Shown here: positions 34,720-44,394 of the stretch, piece by piece
Position numbering within the stretch: position 1 is the first letter of the stretch
Layout: each line of letters begins with the position of its first letter
Assembly: GCF_918797505.1 (NCBI RefSeq)
Contig: NC_092800.1
Coordinates: forward strand, 6,386,001 to 6,450,000
DNA: 64,000 nt
Source of the DNA: Bemisia tabaci
Taxonomy: Eukaryota > Arthropoda > Insecta > Hemiptera > Aleyrodidae
Direction: 5' to 3'
The notes under the pieces: model-generated
The model's database searches: none
Told to the model about the DNA's origin: nothing
Seen by the model: only the letters and a program-made list of their open reading frames with translations
Position numbers and translations under genes: made by a program

Positions 34720-35560
34720 GTTATGTTGACTTGTGCGAGCGACTCGCGCGAGTAGGAGAGAGGAGCGGCTTCCCCGATGGTCCGAGCGAGAAAACCCAGG
34801 CATTCCGACTGCTGCGGCGAGCTTCGGGAGAGACTCCAGCCTCGGAGGGAAAAAAGGGACCCGATTAAGTTAACAAGATAAATCAGAAGGAAAAAATAAA
34901 AACGGATGAGACGCGAGAGGGCGACTCGTAATTAAGGAGAATCCCGGTTAACATTAAATATTTTCAAAAACGACGCGGAGGGGGGATCAAGCGATAGGCT
35001 GATCCCATTCGGGGAGGCAGAGAGAGAGACGGCCATAAATTACCCGAGCGGCGGGGCGGGGGGGGGGACCCCAGCTGACAGCGCGGCGGGATCATGGTGG
35101 AGGGGCGGCTCCGGCCGCCGGGTGGGGGAGCCAATGGCGTCGCTTCACGCTTCCGTGACGTCACGCGGCGGCGGCGGCGCGTCGCGCTCCGTTCCGTTTT
35201 ACGAAATATTGTCGTAAAGTTCACCTGTGGCCGGGGCTGACCTCCAATTATGGGTTTGGGTTTATTGGCGCGGCTTCTGAAGGAGTCACCCTTTTTCCCG
35301 GGCCGGCCGGTGCGGTGCGGTGTGCGCTACGCTAACTGCAGTTTTCATTAATAGTCGGGAGCGCCTGATTTTATGGCGGAATTATTTACACGCTCGGCGT
35401 TATACGGCTTTTAAATGATGCGCCGCCGCCGTCGTCCGGACGTGGATGCGTTCCTGGCCTTCCGGATCCCGCGGTTTCTTGATCCGCCGTTGAAGTGCGG
35501 GCCTAATTGGAAATTAGGAGGGACTAAAATTCAAGGCGCAACGGGGAGCACAGGTACAAG
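34720..35560. promoter_or_regulatory. CpG-rich island with CCAAT and CRE motifs; possible promoter
   Basis: Very dense CG between about 34970 and 35480 (GGCGGCGGCGGCGCGTCGCG). GC-box-like AGGGGCGGC, a CCAAT at about 35131-35135 and a perfect CRE TGACGTCA at 35156-35163 lie within about 60 bp, an arrangement typical of CpG-type promoters. TTTTATGG is at 35369-35376. No clear first exon follows, so a distal regulatory element is equally possible. Confidence 0.4.
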
Positions 35561-35701
35561 GACGAATTTTGAGTAGACTACTAGTCAAGACACACAGTTA
35601 TAAGTCGAGGAATGAAATTCGGCGATGAAGTCTTTAAAGTTCCCAAAACCGGAATGATATGAAGCAAAGTGGAATTAGCACCATACAATCCGTGTCTTCT
35701 G

Positions 35702-35917
35702 CACTGAAAAAAAAAGATTGTAGAATTTACCATGCCTTATTCACGCTGTATTTCACACAGCGCGAATTAAAGTCGATTCTGCCGAGGGTATGGTTACCTG
35801 CGCCAGTATATAGTAACATTTACCTTTCTTCTGGCAGGATTGACTCTGAATTGACGCCGTGTGAAATACGGCGAGAAAGGAATGGTAAATTCTGCCAAAC
35901 TTTTTTTTTTTTCAGTG
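35702..35917. mobile_element. MITE family H, copy 1
   Basis: Begins CACTGAAAAAAAAAGATTG and ends TTTTTTTTTTTTCAGTG. TAGAATTTACCATGCCTTAT pairs with AGGAATGGTAAATTCTG, and CGCTGTATTTCACAC pairs with GTGTGAAATACGGCG. The middle (TAGTAACATTTACCTTTCTT) is conserved with the copy at 59756. Confidence 0.9.
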
Positions 35918-36581
35918 CGGAATCCACGGTTTCTTGATCCGCCATGGAGTTGCGGCCATGATTGACAATCAGAGGAACTCAAATTCAACCGGAGGGTAAA
36001 GGTAAAAGGATGAATTTTGAAAAGACTACTAGACAAGGTACACTGTTAAAAATGAGGGAGTAAAATTTAGTCCCAGGGTCTACATAGAAAGTAAGATACA
36101 AACCGACTCGAGTGTGTTATTTTGATACAATGGACCACTAGACAAGGTACGAAGTTAAGTATTCTGATACATGTTTTCTGACGAAAATTTCACGTAAAGC
36201 ACGATTTAAGCAACGAAAATTACTGAAATTAACTCCTAACTGAGATATTCAACGTTTCTTGACGCGTGAATTCAAACCTTCCGCTCATGAAAACACAATG
36301 GTCTGCGTGTCAAAACGTCTAGTATTTTATTTTTAAGTTTCTGTTGTCATCTTCCCTTCGTCAATTGCATGCGTGTAGTTTCGCATCGTGTGATTGAATA
36401 TATTGCATTCGTTGTTCTTTTTGGGCTCATAGCTCAATATGTCAATCTTCTGTCGTTTAAGACATTTCGAAACTCGTTGCCTCCCTTAATTTAAAAATCT
36501 GAATTTTTGAATGAACACCCATCTCCCAAATTCTTTGTAAAGACGTCAATAGCCAAAGATGCTGAATGTCTTTAAATAAAA

Positions 36582-36626
36582 TAACTAACTAACTAACTAG
36601 CTAACTAACCTATCTAACTAACTAAC
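36582..36626. repeat. (AACT)n microsatellite
   Basis: About eleven tetranucleotide units with two interruptions (CTAG and CCTAT). It abuts a truncated family A element. Confidence 0.9.
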
Positions 36627-36630
36627 TTAA

Positions 36631-36763
36631 AGAGAAGCCTCTTAATTTAAGCGGATTTCCTACCGATACAGGCAAAAATCCGATTGAGACAAGAGTACTT
36701 GGTCTTGTCTTTTTTATTGTTTTTCCAGAATCAGACTGGGCTCCCGAGACTTAATTCCCAGTG
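36631..36763. mobile_element. MITE family A, right-half fragment
   Basis: GAAGCCTCTTAATTTAAGCG, then AAAATCCGATTGAGACAAGA and a terminal CCCAGTG correspond to the right half of the A copy at 22727. The left half has been replaced by the microsatellite. Confidence 0.75.
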
Positions 36764-36799
36764 AACGTTCCATCAAAATATCAATTTCGAAATGTCTTG

Positions 36800-37162
36800 G
36801 ATATTCCCTTTTGGGAGCGACTCGGCGATCCGACAATGCCGGGTGGGTTTTAATCGCGTTTTTTAATTATCTCCCGAGGGCGCGGGCGAGCGGCGAGCGG
36901 TTTTCCCGAGTCAAAGAGCGACGAGCGAAAAGGAATCAGATCGGGTATCAGTTTCCCCGGCCGACTCCAGCTCCAGCTCCAGCTCCGGGCTCGGGGGCCT
37001 CGGAAACTAATCATATATCATTACGGGCCGAGGCCGGGGCTCCTCTCCTCTCTTTCCGATACGGAAATTGGACGTAATGACGGGCCGCCACTCCCGCGCG
37101 CCCCTCCCCGAGACGCAGCCTCCCGACCCCGCCCGGACGAAATGGCATCCCGCATCCCGGCC
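36800..37162. other. CpG-rich block
   Basis: Contains GGGCGCGGGCGAGCGGCGAG, a (CAGCTC)n stretch (about 36966-36986) and CCCGCGCGCCCCTCCCCG. An 88-codon and a 69-codon open frame lie here without domain similarity. Confidence 0.35.
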
Positions 37163-37639
37163 CGGCCGCCATCCTCCGACCCGGTCACCTGTTCAAATAA
37201 TTATACGCTCCGCGGCTCCGCTTCCATTGTTACCAGCCTTCCTCGCCAAATTCGCCCATTTTCAAGTGCACCGGTAAAAATGTAATTCAGGATAAAAGTT
37301 TTTTTTTTTTTTTTTTTCACTTTGGGAAATCCTGATAATTCTTGATTTTTGACTGCTAAATCGGTATTTCAAAATTTTTCCAAATACTGAATTTTTGCGG
37401 AGCGAATCGGCCGCCATCCTCCGACCCGGTCACCTGTTCAAATAATTATACGCTCCGCTTCCATTGTTACCAGCCTTCCTCGCCAAATTCGCCGATTTTC
37501 AAGTGTACTGGTAAAAATGTAATTCAGGATAAAAGTTTTTTTTTTTTTTTTTACTTTGGGAAATCCTGATAATTCTTGATTTTTGACGCTAAATCGTGAT
37601 TTCAAAATTTTAGCAAATACTGAATTTTTGCGGAGCGAA
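37163..37639. repeat. Near-identical tandem duplication, period about 245 bp
   Basis: CGGCCGCCATCCTCCGACCC starts at 37163 and again at 37408. The whole unit, including the T run and AAATCCTGATAATTCTTG, is repeated with only a few differences (a GCGGCTCC triplet-scale deletion and T-run length). It ends GCGGAGCGAA in both units. High similarity suggests a recent event or an assembly duplicate. Confidence 0.9.
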
Positions 37640-37848
37640 CACTGGTAAAAAAAACCTCTTGGTTCAAGAGTGCAGTTTCTTGTTGCCGGATTTAAGAGTC
37701 TGGACTCTTGTTTCAATGCAAAATCCGCTTGAATCAATGAAAAATCCGCTTGAAACAAGAGTTCAAGATTCTTAAATCCGGCGACAAGAAACTGGACTAT
37801 TAAGTCAATGCAATGCGGCATTGGTCCAAGAGGTGTTTTTTACCAGTG
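37640..37848. mobile_element. MITE family B, copy 2, with family A-like core
   Basis: Starts CACTGGTAAAAAAAACCTC and ends GGTGTTTTTTACCAGTG, as in the copy at 15914. The interior differs: it contains AAGAGTCTGGACTCTTG and AATCCGCTTGAA, words that belong to family A. This makes it a B element with an A-like centre. It sits exactly at the end of the second tandem unit, flanked by AA. Confidence 0.85.
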
Positions 37849-38039
37849 AATGTAACTTCACAAAAATAGCTCGATATAAAAATCCGATCGAACGGCTGAC
37901 TTTACACAAATCCTGATTTAACGACTGATTGGTCATCAAATCCTGATTTTACTGCCGATTTTTCCTCAATTCCTAATGAAATCGGGATTATATCCTGATT
38001 TGTCTTCAAATTCTGATGAAACGGGAAAATCCTGATGCC

Positions 38040-38610
38040 AAACACCCTGTTCGTGTGTTCTCGCGTTACTTGTGGTTGATATAAGAAGTGGAACACAAAC
38101 CAACACAAATTTTATACAAACTGATTACGGTGGACGCACGGGTCGTAAGACGTATGTTGGGGTTTTTTTTAGCCAACGTGCGTTAAAAATCAGCATAAAG
38201 CTAAAAATCTCAATAAAGAGGGAAAAGGTTTACACGCAAGCACAATTTACTCTGAAAGGGATACGCTGTTTAGTGCAACACTAGTAACGACCATTCAGGG
38301 AGGCAACTGCAAACATGTTAGCAGCTTTATGCTGATAATAAGCGCATGCTGGCTGAAAAACTCCACCATACCGACGAATTTTGAGTTGGGTCTGGTAGAG
38401 TTAGTGGTGAATCTAGCGCAGAAAACAAAAGAAAGACTGGGCGAATGCATTCCTTCGATAGCGACAATGGTATTCACAGCTCGTTTTTTATTAAATTTCC
38501 TCCAGAAAACTAGCTGACATTTTCACTTGAAATTGAAAACCGAAGGCGAAGTTTATTTTGTGTTTCACTTCCCGTATTAACCAAACCTTTGTGTTGATTT
38601 ATCTTGAAAT
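38040..38610. mobile_element. MITE family C, copy 3, interrupted
   Basis: The left part (GTTACTTGTGGTTGATATAA, AACACAAACCAACACAAATT) and right part (GAATCTAGCGCAGAAAACA, AACCGAAGGCGAAG) match family C in order. They are separated by a second inverted-repeat element (38150-38375). End points are approximate. Confidence 0.75.
38150..38375. mobile_element. Inverted-repeat MITE nested in family C copy 3
   Basis: TATGTTGGGGTTTTTTTTAG then AATCAGCATAAAGCT on the left are mirrored by AGCTTTATGCTGATAATAAG then GGCTGAAAAACTCCACCATA on the right. The arms are about 60 bp. Family C sequence continues on both sides, showing insertion into an existing element. Confidence 0.8.
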
Positions 38611-39207
38611 CTACTTAAGAAGGTTTCCTCGAGGAGTTTCATCGGCCAGGGTGAAAAGTGCGTCTTTTGATTTCTTCTGAGGATGTTCTTCACTCATTAA
38701 CAATTCTAGCGATTGGAGTTAAGGTTCAGAAATCTGTGGAGTGAATTATGCATTTACACCTATTCCGGTTACGATTTTAAAAGTCCCAACTTTGGGACTT
38801 GATTAATGAATTCAAGTTATCATTAAAAAGCTTAAAGTAAGCAATGACCTCTTAAATGTGCTAATGTGTGCTCGTGATAATATGAATAAGTAGGGGATGT
38901 TCAGGAGGATAATGACATGACTTTTCCTATCGAGTTATGAATCGCCAGCCTCGCATCAAATCATGAAACCAACAAATTTTATAGGCTATGTCACTTCATT
39001 AAGACTAAACGAAAACGTGGTCCGGGATGGAACGGAAGTGCAGTGCATGGGCGGAACAAGGAACTTTTCGTGGGAGGGGGAGCAGAGGGGTATCTCATCA
39101 AGTGCATGAGACCAAAAAAAACCCTTGACTGAAAGGGGTATGCCCTCCGTTTTGGGGACTCTCTGAGCTCCAAATTAGAGTTCAAATTTAATCATTCTTC
39201 CATTTAG
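38611..39207. other. Probable intron or intergenic DNA upstream of the 39208 exon
   Basis: AT-rich, with a stretch rich in GGGAGGGGG near 39070. It ends in the acceptor-like CATTCTTCCATTTAG (39193-39207). No additional exon was recognised. Confidence 0.35.
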
Positions 39208-39707
39208 ACTCCAACTTGGACGTGGTGAAGAAAGATGATATCATTACTGACTGTAAAAGGAATATATTGGAGGCCACTGGGAATTCTCTTAGCTTAACGG
39301 GAAGTTTTGAAAAATTGAGTGTACTCAGGAGCAGTTTTAAGCTATTCCCACTGGAAATTTGGTACAATTCCAGTTTCAAGATGAAACATATGTCAGGCAT
39401 GTCTTTTCCCCGATCTGTTACTGACAGACCAACTGTAAAACAAGAAAAAAACAGTGAGCCTGTACAATGTACCTCATCCCCGGACTATTACACAGAAAAA
39501 ACTAAGAAGGCAACAGGAGACAATTCAACGAGTTGTCAACGATTTAACGTCAAACGAGACGTAAAATGTCCGGACAAGAACTTAAGGCTTGCCTTTGCAT
39601 GCTTGAAAGAGGTGCTACGCACTTTAGTATTGATAAATACAATTTTATTGTACTTTTCAGCTGTAGTTCTTTTCTCCTTGTTTTGTGTACTTGTCTTATC
39701 TGACTGA
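39208..39707 (+). CDS. Candidate 3' terminal exon of an unknown tail-anchored protein
   Basis: A pyrimidine-rich acceptor ends at 39207. The frame then stays open for about 166 codons to TGA 39705-39707, one of the longest ATG-independent frames in AT-rich DNA of this window. AATAAA follows at 39801. No ATG begins the frame, so it is read as the last exon of a spliced gene, needing one base from the previous exon. The residues are mostly polar, with a basic segment (CQRFNVKRDVKC). They end in one strong hydrophobic segment (TLVLINTILLYFSAVVLF and on) just before the stop, as in tail-anchored membrane proteins. I recognise no family. Phase fits the exon at 21593, which could belong to the same gene. 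Confidence 0.5.
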
Positions 39708-39800
39708 ATTCACTAATCCTTTTTTTAATTGATATATGGCGGGTTTTTTATTCAATGAAAGTCATTAATTTGCTTCATGCGGCACTCTTTTTATTAAACA

Positions 39801-39806
39801 AATAAA
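39801..39806 (+). terminator. Polyadenylation signal AATAAA
   Basis: The canonical hexamer lies 94 bases after the stop codon of the 39208 exon and is followed by the GT-rich GATGTGTAAG. This supports that exon being terminal. Confidence 0.5.
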
Positions 39807-41439
39807 TTGATGTGTAAGCGATTTTTTATTAAAGAAGTTCCTCTACTTCTAAGCTCCCAGCACCTTCTGCATTCCCCAAGTATAACCCTCGAACCATGAA
39901 CTCAATTCTAAAGAATGTAAGGACTTCACCGTATGAAAAACCGCCCTCACAACCCAGAGGATGCACTTAAAATATGCCACGGCACCGACGAAATAAGTAA
40001 TTTTGTAGAGAAAATACTTGAAGAAGTCGCCTTGGCGGTAAGAGGTTCGGTTAAAAACATGAAGACGGTTTGATTTGACGGTGCTATACCGAGAAATAAC
40101 CACTTCGTCAAAAAGAGACAAGAGCTAACTTCTGACAAGACTGACTACTGCTGTTCCATGCCGCGGACAGTATGGAGCATCCAGTCAAACATGATGTGAG
40201 CGGATAAAAAATGAGCTAAAATCAGCATGTGCGGCAACGACATGTTGAGAGCGGAGGTTATTGCCCTAAAAACAGTTTTTCATGCAGTTTCGAGACCCTC
40301 GGAATGCACAAATATTGGGCACCGAATATCAGAGATTCCTCATTTCCCGCTGTCTCCGGCCGACCTGCATTGTTGCCCTCGTAAATTACCGGATTCTCTA
40401 TCCGATTTAATGTTTCCAATTACCGAATATTCCTCATTCTACCGATCAAGATAAAACGGTATAAGAGCAGAATCCAATGCGTCGTAGCCAAGTTTGAAAA
40501 GGCGCTTATCAGATCTAGCGATAATTCCCGATGGGGCATTTACATTCGATGAGATCCTAAAATTCCGTAAAGCGATGGCAAAATCTCAATGATACATATT
40601 TCAACACAGTACAATGAAGTCTACGATTTGAAACGAGTCGATTAAAACAGTTCCTAATTTTTTTCTCAGGTTTTCAATTTTGGCGCTTAAATCACGTTAG
40701 AAATTACCGATTCAATAATTGGCCTTCGATAGTGAAGCCTCGTGTCACTAAGAGGTAATAATTCCTCTAAATTAGGTTCCATATTAGTAGAAAACTACAA
40801 AACTGACGAGTCCGGAGCATCTCTGAAGAAGAACGAAAAGCGAAAGTGCCTTCAATTTTGAACATGCAACACGCACAAACGTGGAACACGAATAGTTGCA
40901 TCAAGGCGCTACAGTCAACTCAGTATTGTCTCTGTGAAGCGGATGCGCCTCGAATTGATAAGTGTTCAGAGTTCATGCACATTCAAGATGCTGAAAATAT
41001 ACGCAATATTTGCTTTGCTTTCAAAATCGAATTATAAATTTTCAATTGAAACTTTTGAGAAAATTAAAAAATTGTAACATGTATGTACTGAGTCCGTAAA
41101 TTGTTTTGATGCTATTGAATTTGTTCAAGATTTCGCGAATAATTTTTCAGAGATGTCAGTGGCGGACATTCGTGGATTTGCGTATGGACTGCATTTAAAA
41201 TAAACAACCGTGTTATTTTCAGACAGTCCGCGGATTGGCTGCCCAGTTCAGGGAATGAGAACATTCGCCAATTCGTCGACTAGGCAAGGGGGTAGAAGAA
41301 ATGCCAGTGCTGTTGATCTTTTTCCACGCATGTTTCATGATAGTTTCATTGCTGCAAATTTTCATTTCCTAAAATAGCATATGATTTGATAAGCACATTT
41401 GATTTTGGTCCACTTTTCAAGCGAGAGTTAGTGAAAGAA
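39807..41439. other. No further gene recognised
   Basis: Small open frames on both strands (for example 39849-40121 minus) have no domain or splice context. No repeat family member was noticed. Confidence 0.35.
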
Positions 41440-41650
41440 GTATCTAAAAGTTTGTAAAAAGTATAAAAAAAAAGGTTTTTATTCGAGGAATGTATTTTTC
41501 CACGACATCCATTGTTTTCTGCGCTAAATTCACCGCAAATTGTACCACAAAACATGCAACATGCATGTTGTGTCGCACAACATTTGTGATGGTTTGTTTT
41601 TCACCTCCCGTGTTAACCAGAAGTAACACAAGAACACAATATTTTCAGTG
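41440..41650 (-). mobile_element. MITE family C, copy 4 (reverse orientation)
   Basis: Read on the minus strand it starts CACTGAAAATATTG after TA. It contains TGTTACTTCTGGTTAACACG, AATTTGCGGTGAATTTAGCG and GGAATGCATT-like words of family C. It is truncated before the GAAGGCTAGGG segment. Confidence 0.7.
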
Positions 41651-41676
41651 TAGCCGGCTACATTGATGAACACTGA

Positions 41677-42260
41677 TGAAATTGATTGCATCAGTGTAAA
41701 TAAGAGGAATCGTGCTGTTTGAGCTATTTCAAGGATTTCATCTATTATAGGAAGGACGAATTTTGAAGGAAACTCCATTTCGAAAGTCGGCTATACTCTA
41801 GAAATGAGTCAGTTGCGTTGGTTACGGAATCGGGCTTTGATGCTTTATTCTTGTAGATTCGCTAAAAATAATAAGATCAGTTATAACAGCAACTTTCTAC
41901 GTTCAACATTGACTGGGATGTCGCGCCTTGAAAAACTCGAAGTATAACGTCATCTGCCGCGGTAGTATATACCATGTTATACACTCCCAAGGTGGATGAC
42001 GTAAAAATCCCGACTTTTCAAAGGATGATACCTCTGTTAGTATTCAACGTGGAAAGTTGCTAATTGGACACTGGGCAGATCTTTTTTTCAGCTGATCTAC
42101 AAGAATCAAGCATCAAAACACGATTCTATTACCAGCACAACTGGCCCATTGATTGCACGATTGCATATAAGATGAATAATTGTCCTGTTTGAGCTATTTC
42201 AGTGATTTCATCTAAAAGAGATTTGACGAATTTTGAAGGAAACCTCATTTCCTTAAAGGT
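41677..42260. repeat. Diverged direct repeats (~107 bp) flanking an inverted-repeat element
   Basis: 41677-41783 and about 42150-42260 share ATTGATTGCA, CTGTTTGAGCTATTTCA, GATTTCATCTA and GACGAATTTTGAAGGAAAC in the same order and orientation. The space between is filled almost entirely by the palindromic element at 41808-42143. Confidence 0.8.
41808..42143. mobile_element. Inverted-repeat MITE family M
   Basis: AGTTGCGTTGGTTACGGAAT ... TTGATGCTTTATTCTTGTAG on the left is mirrored by CTACAAGAATCAAGCATCAA ... GATTCTATTACCAGCACAAC on the right. Inner pairs include GCAACTTTCTACGTTCAAC / GTTCAACGTGG-like words and GTCATCTGCC / GGTGGATGAC around 41970. About 336 bp; single copy here. Confidence 0.8.
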
Positions 42261-42370
42261 TCGTGACAAAATTGACGACGTGACTTCCAAAACTTGTGAC
42301 TTACGTGTCTCCGCCATTACAGCAGTATACGCGATCTATTCATGACCCCAGTTACACTAACAGACCACTG

Positions 42371-42544
42371 CAGTGGCGTGGCGTGAATTGCGATTTATCG
42401 ATTGTTACGCCATTTAAACCTATGGTCATTAATCGATTATTAAGGTGTTCGCTGCGAACACCCTGTTTATCGATCCTTTTCCAGCGGTTTAAATGGCAGA
42501 TCAATCGACAAGATCGATACATCGCAAATCACGCCACGCCACTG
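42371..42544. mobile_element. hAT-type MITE family G, copy 3 (best preserved)
   Basis: A 174 bp element beginning CAGTGGCGTGGCGTGAATTG and ending AATCACGCCACGCCACTG, with perfect 8 bp target duplications GACCACTG at 42363-42370 and 42545-42552. The 8 bp duplication and CAGTGG termini identify the hAT superfamily. Centre: GGTGTTCGCTGCGAACACC, a perfect palindrome with a one-base centre. Non-coding, so it depends on a transposase elsewhere. Confidence 0.95.
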
Positions 42545-42552
42545 GACCACTG

Positions 42553-42770
42553 TTACCACCTCGGATTCCCGAGGCTTCATTTCCGATCTACTCGACAACG
42601 GTGGGTCCGGGCTCGGCTGTTTCTCGGTGGTCCCCGTTGCTGGCTCTCCGCGCAGACTTCTCCGCAGACATAATTGACTCAGCTCGCCCGGACATAAATT
42701 ACGCGCCACGGACGCCACGGTCGCAGGCCCCGGAGATCACCCTTCCCGCGCCCGGTACTCCATCGCCACG
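42553..42770. other. CpG-rich spacer between MITEs
   Basis: Contains GGGCTCGGCTG, CATAAATTACGCGCCACGG and GCGCCCGG. Open frames on both strands lack domains. The CATAAATTAC word also occurs in the GC-rich island at about 35032. Confidence 0.35.
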
Positions 42771-42860
42771 GCCGTGTTGAGGAAGAACGCCGTAAGAACG
42801 TTCGAGAGTTGCCGAATTTCCTTCGATAAAATGAATATTGTTCAGAAAAGTTACGAAAAT

Positions 42861-43115
42861 TGGACCGAGTTTAACAGAAAGGAACCAAGCCACATCAGCT
42901 GTTGCCAAAATTAACTGGGCAATTCAATTTTTTATGAAAGAATGTTTGTGCGGATTTCTGTGAAAATGATAAGGAATTTGCTTCGTACTTTGGAGAAAAT
43001 TCACTGAAATTTCTACGAAAATCTGCACTACCGTTTTCATGTAAAAAATTAAATTGCCCCATTAAATTTGGCAATAGCTGATGTGGCTTGGTTCCTTTCT
43101 GTTTAACTCGGTCCA
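42861..43115. mobile_element. MITE family E, copy 1, nested in the family D array
   Basis: TGGACCGAGTTTAACAGAAA and TTTCTGTTTAACTCGGTCCA are the two ends. Arms of about 50 bp continue through CAAGCCACATCAGCT / AGCTGATGTGGCTTG. The related unit at about 44226 lacks it and reads GTTACGAAAATTATCC. Comparison with this empty site shows a 2 bp AT duplication. Confidence 0.92.
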
Positions 43116-43581
43116 ATTATCCATTGAAATTTTCAATAACTTCAGGTGAAACCGCAAACAAAATCATCTGGAAAAATGATCTTCATAAGTTTACCAGCAA
43201 ATTCGTGTTTCATCAAGGAAGAACGCCGTATGAACATTTCGGAGTTGCCAAATTTCCTTCGATAAAATGAATATTTTTGAGAAAAGTTATGAACATTTTC
43301 CCGAGAAATTTTCAATAACTTCAGGTAAAACGGCGAAAAAAGTTATCTAGAAAAATGATCTTCTAAGTTTACCAGCAAAGTCGTGTTTTATCAAGGAAAA
43401 AGCCGTATGAACATTCAAGAGTTGCCAAATTTCCTCCGATAAAATGTAGATTGTTAAGAAAACTTATGAACATTTTCCTTTGAAATTTTCAGGAACTTTA
43501 GGTGAAACAACGAACAAAATTACCTGAAAAAAAATGGGGGAAATGATCTTCATAAGTTCACTAGCAAATTTGTGTTATATC

Positions 43582-44341
43582 AAGGAAATACGTCGTATGA
43601 ACATTCAAGAGTTGCCGAATTTCCTTCGTTACAATGTATACTTTCGAGAAAAGTAAAGAACATTTTCCCTTGAAATTTTCAATAACTTCATCTAGGTGAA
43701 ACTCCGAACAAAATTATCTGAAAAATGGGAAAATAATCTTCATAAGTTTACCAGCAAACTCGTGTTTTATCAAGGAAGAACGCTGTATGAACATTTAGGA
43801 ATCGCCAAATTTCCTTCGATAAAATGTAGATTGTTAAGAAAACTTATGAACATTTTCCATTGAAATTTTCAGGAACTTTAGGTGAAACAACGAACAAAAT
43901 TACCTGAAAAAAAATGGGGGAAATGATCTTCATAAGTTCACCAGCAAATTTGTGTTATATCAAGGAAATACGTCGTATGAACATTCAAGAGTTGCCGAAT
44001 TTCCTTCGTTATAATGTATACTTTCGAGAAAAGTAAAGAACATTTTCCCTTGAAATTTTCAATAACTTCAGCTAGGTGAAACTCCGAACAAAATTATCTG
44101 AAAAATGGGAAAATAATCTTCATAAGTTTACCAGCAAACTCGTGTTTTATCAAGGAAGAACGCTGTATGAACATTTAGGAATCGCCAAATTTCCTTCGAT
44201 AAAATGTATATGGTTGAGAAAAGTTACGAAAATTATCCATTGAAATATTCAAATACTTCCGGTGAAACTGCGAACAAAATTGCCTGAAAAAAATGGGAAG
44301 AATGATCTTCACAAGTTGACCAGGGAATTCGTGTTTAATCA
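43582..44341. repeat. Higher-order repeat: two copies of a 380 bp dimer
   Basis: Unit types alternate. Type 1 (43582, 43962) reads AAATACGTCGTATGAACATT. Type 2 (43772, 44152) reads AGAACGCTGTATGAACATTT with GAATCGCC. Each monomer is exactly 190 bp by start spacing, and like types are almost identical, so the last two monomers arose by duplication of the previous two as a block. Confidence 0.9.
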
Positions 44342-44394
44342 AAGGAAATTTGACAACGCCTGCAGGTTCATATGGCGTTTTTACTTGGCACGGC

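Larger units (their letters stand above)
42771..44394. mobile_element. Family D element expanded internally into a satellite-like array
   Basis: The ends are family D (GCCGTGTTGAGGAAGAACGC at left; CATATGGCGTTTTTACTTGG and CACGGC at right), but the element is 1.6 kb instead of 253 bp. The left half-arm plus interior recurs in tandem. Copies of CAAGGAARWACGYYGTATGAA start near 42780, 43215, 43393, 43582, 43772, 43962 and 44152. Spacing is about 178-190 bp, except for the first, which carries a nested MITE (42861-43115). Only the outermost ends retain a full terminal repeat. Confidence 0.9.

Noticed and set aside
37438..37821. 127-codon minus-strand open frame
   Set aside because: It runs through a tandem duplication into a family B MITE; no protein similarity.
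42771..44394. CRISPR-like array
   Set aside because: The repeats are ~190 bp monomers without unique spacers, in eukaryotic DNA and bounded by MITE ends.
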